This document shows, one piece after another, positions 1 to 4,765 of a stretch of DNA of 5,422 nucleotides. The stretch is from Gammaproteobacteria bacterium (GTDB lineage: Bacteria > Pseudomonadota > Gammaproteobacteria > Eutrophobiales > Eutrophobiaceae). Location of the stretch: positions 1 through 5,422 of the forward strand of contig SMWN01000151.1 of NCBI GenBank assembly GCA_004356415.1. The letters are read 5' to 3'. Position 1 is the first letter of the stretch. Each line of letters begins with the position of its first letter. The translations under genes were made by a program, and so were the position numbers. A model generated the notes under the pieces. It was given only the letters and a program-made list of their open reading frames with translations, did no database searches and had not been told where the DNA came from.

Positions 1-365
1 TTCCAATTTCGTAAAATGTACTCGTGCATCTCGGCCCGAATCCAATGTACAGCAAACGAAACGAGACGAACGCCAATGGATGGATCAAAGCGCTTCACGG
101 CTTTCATTAAGCCAACACTACCCTCCTGGATAAGATCTGCCAGGGGCAATCCGTAGCCACTGTATCCCCTCGCAACCCTGACCACAAAACGAAGGTGAGA
201 CATGACCAACTGACGCGCTGCGTCGATATCGCCATGTTTGCTGTAGCGTTCTGCTAACATGCGTTCTTCCTCTGCGCTGAGCATGGGGATCTTGTTGACG
301 CTCTGGAAATAACTCTCCAGCGATCCGGCGCTTAGTGCGATTGGCATTGTCATGGTATTGCTCAT
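1..365 (-). CDS. rpoH: RNA polymerase heat-shock sigma factor RpoH (sigma-32), N-terminal part; cut by window start
   Basis: Encodes the alternative sigma factor that directs RNA polymerase to chaperone and protease promoters in the cytoplasm. Only the first 121 codons lie in the window. The protein starts MSNTMTMPIALSAGSLESYF and aligns without gaps to my memory of E. coli RpoH. Region 2.1 is about residues 47-65 (SHLRFVVRVAR at 56-66), the core-binding region 2.2 is about 77-93 (ADLIQEGSVGLMKAVKRF at 76-93), and regions 2.3-2.4 are about 99-121 (VRLVSFAVHWIRAEMHEYIL, then RNW). The ATG at 363-365 is chosen because it matches the family start and has GGGAG upstream; in-frame ATGs at residues 5 and 7 are less likely. 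The E. coli residues tied to SRP and FtsH control (L47, A50, I54) correspond to I47, A50 and V54 here. The gene lies 132 bp downstream of ftsX, and that gap carries a perfect CIRCE operator, so HrcA control is likely. Regions 3 and 4 lie outside the window. Confidence 0.97.
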   Translation of the reverse strand, partial: MSNTMTMPIALSAGSLESYFQSVNKIPMLSAEEERMLAERYSKHGDIDAARQLVMSHLRFVVRVARGYSGYGLPLADLIQEGSVGLMKAVKRFDPSIGVRLVSFAVHWIRAEMHEYILRNW

Positions 366-378
366 ATTTTGATTTATT

Positions 379-383
379 CTCCC
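379..383 (-). promoter_or_regulatory. Ribosome binding site of rpoH
   Basis: On the minus strand GGGAG lies 13 bases before the ATG at 365, with an A/T-rich spacer. The spacing is a little long but no better site is near. It supports the ATG at 365 over the downstream in-frame ATGs, which would sit even further from it. Confidence 0.6.
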
Positions 384-400
384 GATAATCTGCTGTTATT

Positions 401-427
401 TTAGCACTCATAGAGTGGGAGTGCTAA
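401..427 (-). promoter_or_regulatory. CIRCE operator (HrcA binding site) upstream of rpoH
   Basis: A perfect inverted repeat: TTAGCACTC at 401-409, a nine-base spacer at 410-418, and GAGTGCTAA at 419-427. This matches the CIRCE consensus at all 18 arm positions and in spacer length. CIRCE is the operator of the heat-shock repressor HrcA, which in studied systems is kept active by GroEL and normally controls groESL and dnaK operons. Here it lies 35 bp upstream of the rpoH start codon and 70 bp downstream of the ftsX stop codon, so rpoH is the only plausible target. Because the site is probably in or next to the promoter, bound HrcA would block rpoH transcription; if transcribed, the arms would also form a 9-bp stem in the leader. 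The identity of the element is nearly certain; its activity depends on the genome encoding hrcA, which is not visible here. Confidence 0.93.
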
Positions 428-497
428 TGTCATACAAGAGTTCCCTGGCGATGCAGCAGAAAGCAGGAATTTTTTAAGTCATTGATATCTAAGTAAT

Positions 498-1451
498 TTA
501 ATTTAACTCAATGGTTTTTAAATGTCGCTGGACTGAAATCCAGGATCCGAAAACCCCAAGAAATACGCCACAGAGAAGCATGATCATGGTCTCCGTGCCG
601 GACAAAGCAGAGATGCTGAATTCGCTGGCATAGAGCTTCGCAAGCCTGTCGACCGGTTGTTTAAGAAACTGCAGCGTGATTGTTAGCAAGGCCCAAGAAG
701 CCATACCGCCACTCAGGCCATACCAGAACCCTGTATAGAGGAAAGGTCTTTGGATGAAATAGTCGGTTGCGCCGAAAAGTTTGGTGATCTCTATTTCATC
801 ACGATGATTGTAGATGGCCATGCGTATCGTATTGCCGACGATGAGTAAAACGCCAAAACTGATTAAAACAGAGAAGAGTATGATACAGCGTTGGATGATA
901 TCGATAATCCCGTACAGCCGTTTTACCCATTGTTGATCGTATTGCGCAATTTCTACCTCAGGTTGGCTGCTTATAAATTCAATAATAAGGCGATCTACAC
1001 CATCAGGAAGGGTCATCAATTTTGGTTTAATAATAATGATTGAAGGCAAAGGATTTTCATCAAGGATGTCGATAACTTCCGAGAACCCGGATAATTCCCT
1101 GTATTCAGCCAGCACCTGATCACGGTTGATTAGCTTCGCCTCTTCAATGTTCTTATATTCCAGTAAACGTCCAACAAGCTCAGTTGCAATCGCATCATCA
1201 ACATCAGACTTTAAAAAAGCGGTTATCTGAACGGAATCATCCCATCCAGCAGTGATCTGATGTGCGTTTTCCAGTAACAAATAAAAACCACCGGGTAAGG
1301 CCAGGGAAATTCCAATGACAGCAGTCGTCAGAATACTGGTCAACAAATTTCGATAATACTGTCCTAGACTGTATATAAAAGACTGGGCATGTAGAAGCAG
1401 CCATGCCCTGAGTAACATGCCTGGATTATTTCGAGCCTTGCTTCTCATCAC
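498..1451 (-). CDS. ftsX: Cell division protein FtsX, membrane subunit of the FtsEX complex
   Basis: An inner-membrane protein that, with the ATPase FtsE, forms an ABC-type complex. In known systems this complex controls septal peptidoglycan hydrolases through a periplasmic activator (EnvC in E. coli) and helps divisome assembly. The 317 residues show the FtsX topology: a short cytoplasmic N-terminus, a membrane segment at about 36-60, a large periplasmic loop at about 61-185, then membrane segments at about 186-207, 237-261 and 286-307. Family-typical stretches are ENPLPSIII (132-140) and ITKLFGATDYFIQRPFLY (222-239). It is about 35 residues shorter than E. coli FtsX, mostly from a shorter N-terminal cytoplasmic tail. 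The first codon is a GTG at 1449-1451 followed directly by an ATG at 1446-1448, and either could be the start. GAAGA lies 7 bases before the GTG and 10 before the ATG. It follows ftsE by 17-20 bases and is surely cotranscribed with it. Confidence 0.96.
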   Translation of the reverse strand: MMRSKARNNPGMLLRAWLLLHAQSFIYSLGQYYRNLLTSILTTAVIGISLALPGGFYLLLENAHQITAGWDDSVQITAFLKSDVDDAIATELVGRLLEYKNIEEAKLINRDQVLAEYRELSGFSEVIDILDENPLPSIIIIKPKLMTLPDGVDRLIIEFISSQPEVEIAQYDQQWVKRLYGIIDIIQRCIILFSVLISFGVLLIVGNTIRMAIYNHRDEIEITKLFGATDYFIQRPFLYTGFWYGLSGGMASWALLTITLQFLKQPVDRLAKLYASEFSISALSGTETMIMLLCGVFLGVFGSWISVQRHLKTIELN

Positions 1452-1468
1452 TTGTTTATCTTCAATAG

Positions 1469-2158
1469 CTAGTCCGATTTTTCATTAGCTGATGTATTGC
1501 CAAAGTGGGTAGGAATTCTGCCTTCACGTAGCGTGATAATGCGTTTATGCATTTTTTTAATCATTTCCATATCGTGACTGGCGATCAGTACGGTCACACC
1601 GACCTGATTAAATTGTTCAAATAGTTTCATGGTGTCCAGAGAAAGCGCCGGATCAAGATTACCTGTAGGCTCATCAGCAAGGAGTAGTAAAGGCCGATGT
1701 ACCACTGCCCGTGCAATCCCAACTCTTTGTTGTTCCCCCGCAGATAAGGTTATTGGGTTTAGGCTTTCTTTTTTTAGTAAACCGACCTTGTCCAGCGCAG
1801 CACTCACACGCTTACGTATTTCTGTATGTCTGTGTCCGGCAATAACCAGAGGGAGTGCGACATTGTCAAAAACGGTGCGGTCACGGAGTAGCCGATGATC
1901 CTGAAAAACAAAGCCGATATTTCTTCGATAATAAGGAATTCGGCTATCTCTGACACGCTCAAGGTTTTGGCCATTGATAATAATTTGTCCGCGGCTGTGT
2001 CTTTCCATTAATGCGATGAGCCTCAACATTGAACTTTTGCCGGCACCGGATCTGCCGGCAATAAAGGCCATGGCACCCTGTTCAATATGCAGATTAATAT
2101 TCTTCAGGGCCAGATACCCGCCCCGATATTGCATATGAACGTTATTGAAGCGGATCAT
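1469..2158 (-). CDS. ftsE: Cell division ATP-binding protein FtsE
   Basis: A cytoplasmic ABC ATPase that partners FtsX; ATP hydrolysis is thought to drive the conformational change that activates peptidoglycan hydrolysis at the septum. All nucleotide-binding motifs are present: Walker A GRSGAGKS (35-42), Q-loop VFQDH with Q86, signature LSAGEQQRV (138-146), Walker B LLLLADEP (157-164) with catalytic E163, D-loop GNLD (166-169) and switch histidine H195 in ASHD. At 229 residues it is close to the usual ~222, with a short polar C-terminal tail. The signature reads LSAGE where LSGGE is usual, a mild change that should remain functional. The ATG at 2158 overlaps the ftsY stop as TAATG. There is no good Shine-Dalgarno in the preceding ~20 bases, so translation probably depends on ribosomes finishing ftsY. 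Confidence 0.97.
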   Translation of the reverse strand: MIRFNNVHMQYRGGYLALKNINLHIEQGAMAFIAGRSGAGKSSMLRLIALMERHSRGQIIINGQNLERVRDSRIPYYRRNIGFVFQDHRLLRDRTVFDNVALPLVIAGHRHTEIRKRVSAALDKVGLLKKESLNPITLSAGEQQRVGIARAVVHRPLLLLADEPTGNLDPALSLDTMKLFEQFNQVGVTVLIASHDMEMIKKMHKRIITLREGRIPTHFGNTSANEKSD

Positions 2159-3132
2159 TATTGGTATTCGAGTAAAGCATCAACGAATTCACTACTTACA
2201 AAGGCATGGAGATCGTCCAATTGTTCGCCGACACCGATGAACCGAATGGGTATCCCGGTTTCAAGCGCTAACGCGAAAATAATGCCACCTTTAGCTGTAC
2301 CATCAAGTTTCGTCAAAACAATCCCGTCAATCCCTATTGCATCGTTAAATTGTTTTGCCTGCGAAAGTGCATTCTGGCCAGTTGCGGCATCTAACACAAG
2401 AATATTTTCAACAGCCAATGTGTCATCAAATTTACCGATAGTCCGATGAATTTTTTTAAGCTCATCCATCAGGTTATTCTGGGTATGAAGCCTGCCTGCT
2501 GTATCAGCAATGAGTATATCTATGTTATTTGCCCTGGCTGAATGTAAGGCATCAAAAATAACGGCGGCAGAATCAGCGCCCATATGCTGAGCAACCACCG
2601 GAACATTATTTCTTGCTCCCCAGGTTTGTAACTGTTCTATCGCAGCAGCACGAAATGTATCACCTGCTGCCAGCATGACATTGTAACCCAGATTTCCAAA
2701 ATGGCTGGCAAGCTTGCCTGCGGTGGTTGTTTTTCCCGCACCGTTCACACCGGTCAGAAGAATCACAAAAGGCCCTGTCTTGTCGGCGGGGATGGTTAAT
2801 GGTTGTTGTACAGGATTGAGTATGGCCGTCATAATCGTGCCAAGCGTTTCGCGCAGCAGATCGTGATCGCTTATTTCATTACGTTTGATTGAAGAATGTA
2901 GAGCATCAATAATCTTTTTTGTTGCATGAATACCTAGATCTGCAACAATTAATCGTTCTTCAAGATCATCCAGAAAAACTGCATCTATATTTTTTTTGCC
3001 CCGTAGAAGATCGCCAAAGCCGCCGAATATATTTACCTGTGTCCTGCTTAAGCCTGTTTTCAAGCTGCTAAAAAGGTTGGTTTGATCTGCCGTTTGTTGG
3101 TGTGACGCTTTGGGCTTTTTAAATCCAAACAT
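2158..3132 (-). CDS. ftsY: Signal recognition particle receptor FtsY
   Basis: The SRP receptor GTPase: it docks Ffh-4.5S RNA-ribosome complexes at the inner membrane for cotranslational insertion of membrane proteins. The NG domain is complete: an N-domain helix bundle at about 47-110, G1 GVNGAGKTTT (128-137), the SRP-type insert box with DTFRAAA (158-164), G3 DTAGR (210-214), G4 TKLDG (274-278), and the closing motif FIGVGEQLDDL (298-308). Before the N domain, NLFSSLKTGLSRTQ (19-32) matches the amphipathic membrane-binding helix conserved in FtsY. The 324-residue length reflects an almost absent acidic A domain; E. coli FtsY is 497 residues. That is common outside enterics and is not a truncation. 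The ATG at 3132 gives the usual MFGFKK start, with only a weak AGAG ribosome site. It is the first gene of the ftsY-ftsE-ftsX run and is divergent from the M16 peptidase pair. Confidence 0.98.
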   Translation of the reverse strand: MFGFKKPKASHQQTADQTNLFSSLKTGLSRTQVNIFGGFGDLLRGKKNIDAVFLDDLEERLIVADLGIHATKKIIDALHSSIKRNEISDHDLLRETLGTIMTAILNPVQQPLTIPADKTGPFVILLTGVNGAGKTTTAGKLASHFGNLGYNVMLAAGDTFRAAAIEQLQTWGARNNVPVVAQHMGADSAAVIFDALHSARANNIDILIADTAGRLHTQNNLMDELKKIHRTIGKFDDTLAVENILVLDAATGQNALSQAKQFNDAIGIDGIVLTKLDGTAKGGIIFALALETGIPIRFIGVGEQLDDLHAFVSSEFVDALLEYQ

Positions 3133-3234
3133 GTGTTGTTTAATACTCTATATTTAAAACTCTGGGTTTAGGCGGCATTATCCTATCATTAACTGCTGTC
3201 GAACTACTAAAGAGAATTAAGCTCTAATCACGTG

Positions 3235-3246
3235 TTGAAATTTCAA
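3235..3246. repeat. Perfect 12-bp palindrome TTGAAATTTCAA
   Basis: The sequence equals its own reverse complement across 3235-3246. It lies roughly midway between the divergent ftsY and M16 start codons, about 60 bp upstream of the extended -10 of the peptidase gene. Its position would suit a dimeric regulator, but a 12-bp A/T-rich palindrome can also occur by chance, and I cannot assign a protein to it. Confidence 0.35.
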
Positions 3247-3305
3247 TCCCTGTTCATACCCGGATTTTCTACCTGAACTCTGAAGTCTGCATTTACAAGT
3301 AGTTT

Positions 3306-3314
3306 TGGTATAGT
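3306..3314 (+). promoter_or_regulatory. Extended -10 promoter for the M16 peptidase operon
   Basis: TGGTATAGT is a full extended -10 element: TG, one base, then TATAGT, which matches TATAAT at five of six positions. The -35 at 17-bp spacing (3286-3291, TCTGCA) is poor, as is often tolerated with an extended -10. The predicted start point is about 3320-3322, giving a leader of about 32 bases before the ATG at 3353. Confidence 0.5.
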
Positions 3315-3352
3315 TTCAGTATCCTTAGTGTAAATTTTGAGAAAATGAAGAA

Positions 3353-4765
3353 ATGTGTGTGAAGTTATCCCCGATCAATGAAATATTAATCAATGTTTTA
3401 TTAAGTGCAGGCCTGTGTCTGTTTTCTATTATTGCCGTCGCTGATGTTCAGGAATATGAATTGGATAATGGACTCAAAATTCTTGTCAAAGAAGACCATC
3501 GTGCACCCGTGGTGGTATCACAAGTGTGGTACAAGGTGGGCTCGAGTTATGAGCATGAGGGCATTACAGGTATTTCTCATGCGCTGGAACATATGATGTT
3601 TAAAGGCACAGAAAAATATACTTCGGGTGAGTTTTCCCGCATTATTTCAGAAAATGGTGGCCGGGAAAATGCCTTCACAGGCGCAGACTACACGGCCTAT
3701 TTTCAGACACTGGAGAGTTCTCGCTTGCCAATCAGCATACAACTGGAAGCGGACCGCATGCGTAACCTTATTGTATTGGAAGATGAATTTATTAAGGAAA
3801 TTGAGGTGATTAAGGAAGAGCGCCGATGGAGAACCGAAGATAATCCTAAGACATTTACTTATGAAGTCGCAATGTTTACCGCATTTCAGACGGGACCCTA
3901 CGGGCACCCAATCATTGGTTGGATGAACGATCTCAACGACATGACCACCGATGATCTGCGCGAATGGTATCAACAGTGGTACGCACCTAATAATGCAACC
4001 TTGGTTGTTTCAGGCGATGTGAAGGCTGAAGAAGTTTATCAGTTGGCAAAAAAATACTTTGGTCCCTTGCCGGCCGGCAAGCCTGTTAAGGCAACTCGGC
4101 ACTCCGAAGTGACACAAAACGGTATCAAACGTATTACGGTCAAAAGGCCTGCAGAATTACCCTATCTGTTAATGGCTTATAAAGTTCCGGTATTAAAGAC
4201 AGCCATGGATCAACCCGAGCAGGTGCCTGAATGGGAACCCTACGCGCTGGAGGTGTTGGCCAGCGTTCTGGATGGCAGCAGCAGCGCCCGTTTTTCTAGC
4301 CATCTGGTTCGTGGCAAAGAGGTCGCAGCTTCAGTAGGTGCGGGATACAATTTCTCAGCACGACTTGATCATTTATTCACAATCAGCGGGACCCCCGCGC
4401 AAAATCATACCGTTGAGCAACTTGAAGCAGCTGTGCGCGAAGAGATTGAAGACCTAAAAAACAATCTTGTCAGTAAAAATGAGCTGGCGCGAATCAAGGC
4501 GCAGGTTGTATCTGATGATGTCTTTGAGCGTGATTCCGTTTTTTATCAGGCAATGATAATAGGCATCTTTGAAACGGTAGGCTTATCCTGGGAAGAGGCA
4601 GAAAAATATGTCGAGTCTATCAAGGCAGTTACTGCAGAACAGGTTCAGGCCGTCGCCAGGAAATATTTGCAAGATGATCGACTGACAGTCGCGGTGCTTG
4701 ATCCTCAGCCATTAGACAAGGCAACCCCAAGAGCAAGCCCAGGAGGGTTTGGTCATGGTCACTAA
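3353..4765 (+). CDS. Secreted M16B zinc metallopeptidase, catalytic subunit (insulinase/pitrilysin family)
   Basis: A processing-type zinc peptidase, probably periplasmic. M16B enzymes are built from two ~50-kDa halves, often encoded as an active and an inactive partner. The N-terminus (ILINVLLSAGLCLFSIIAVA, 11-30) is a Sec signal peptide with likely cleavage after AVA at residue 30. The inverted zinc motif HALEH (76-80) gives ligands H76 and H80 and catalytic E79. The third ligand is E156 in VIKEERR, 76 residues after H80, exactly the family spacing. GGRENAFTGADYTAYF (102-117) and WYAPNNATLVVSGDV (209-223) are typical core stretches, with the second M16 domain from about 250 onward. The 470-residue length is normal. 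The ATG at 3353 is the only start giving a signal peptide; an ATG at 3345 is out of frame and stops after five codons. The C-terminus GGFGHGH overlaps the ribosome site and start of the next gene. Substrate unknown. Confidence 0.95.
   Translation: MCVKLSPINEILINVLLSAGLCLFSIIAVADVQEYELDNGLKILVKEDHRAPVVVSQVWYKVGSSYEHEGITGISHALEHMMFKGTEKYTSGEFSRIISENGGRENAFTGADYTAYFQTLESSRLPISIQLEADRMRNLIVLEDEFIKEIEVIKEERRWRTEDNPKTFTYEVAMFTAFQTGPYGHPIIGWMNDLNDMTTDDLREWYQQWYAPNNATLVVSGDVKAEEVYQLAKKYFGPLPAGKPVKATRHSEVTQNGIKRITVKRPAELPYLLMAYKVPVLKTAMDQPEQVPEWEPYALEVLASVLDGSSSARFSSHLVRGKEVAASVGAGYNFSARLDHLFTISGTPAQNHTVEQLEAAVREEIEDLKNNLVSKNELARIKAQVVSDDVFERDSVFYQAMIIGIFETVGLSWEEAEKYVESIKAVTAEQVQAVARKYLQDDRLTVAVLDPQPLDKATPRASPGGFGHGH
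4741..4746 (+). promoter_or_regulatory. Perfect Shine-Dalgarno of the second M16 gene, inside the first
   Basis: AGGAGG lies 8 bases before the ATG at 4755, an ideal match and spacing. It sits in the codons for the Pro-Gly-Gly part of the upstream peptidase's C-terminus. It settles the start of the downstream gene, which would otherwise be ambiguous with the in-frame ATG at 4767. Confidence 0.9.

Larger units (their letters stand above)
366..497 (-). other. Intergenic region ftsX-rpoH (rpoH leader and promoter region)
   Basis: This is the 132-bp gap between the ftsX stop codon and the rpoH start. Besides the CIRCE element and the ribosome binding site I see no gene and no clear terminator for ftsX: there is no GC-rich hairpin followed by a T run on the minus strand. 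No strong sigma-70 promoter is obvious. The best -10-like word just before CIRCE is TATGAC (434 to 429), with no good -35. A weak sigma-32-like arrangement overlapping CIRCE is described in the findings. Confidence 0.6.
3133..3352. other. Divergent intergenic region between ftsY and the M16 peptidase operon
   Basis: A 220-bp A/T-rich region that must carry promoters for both directions. Toward the peptidases there is a convincing extended -10 (listed separately). Toward ftsY the best candidate on the minus strand is GATAAT (3182 to 3177) with TCGACA (3202 to 3197), but the spacing is only 14 bp, so I do not call it as a promoter. A perfect 12-bp palindrome sits in the middle. I see no RNA gene and no convincing small reading frame here. 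Confidence 0.6.

Noticed and set aside
118..411. Open reading frame of 97 codons on the minus strand starting at 411
   Set aside because: It overlaps rpoH in another frame, starts inside the CIRCE element, and its product resembles nothing; rpoH in the other frame is a clear family member.
401..427. Reading the inverted repeat after ftsX as a transcription terminator
   Set aside because: No T run follows the stem on the minus strand, and the arms match the CIRCE consensus exactly, which explains the symmetry better.
439..444. GGAACT on the minus strand as a sigma-E -35 for rpoH, as at E. coli rpoH P3
   Set aside because: No TCTGA- or TCAAA-like -10 follows at 16-17 bp, so the single hexamer is not enough.
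1629..1898. Plus-strand open frame opposite ftsE
   Set aside because: Antisense shadow of a strongly conserved ABC ATPase; no ribosome site or protein-like features.
2087..2449. Plus-strand open frame opposite the ftsY/ftsE junction
   Set aside because: Antisense shadow covering conserved FtsY G-domain codons; no independent support.
2990..2997. Run of eight A on the coding strand of ftsY as a possible slippage or frameshift site
   Set aside because: It encodes the conserved GKKN stretch just before the N domain, and the frame is intact on both sides; no alternative product is suggested.
3353..3442. Possible lipoprotein signal in the catalytic M16 protein because of Cys22
   Set aside because: The residue before the cysteine is leucine (AGLC), which does not fit the lipobox; AVA cleavage at residue 30 is a better fit.
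3647..3973. Minus-strand open frame inside the catalytic M16 gene
   Set aside because: Antisense shadow; two smaller plus-strand frames (3405-3596 and 3627-3809) in the same gene are likewise shadows.
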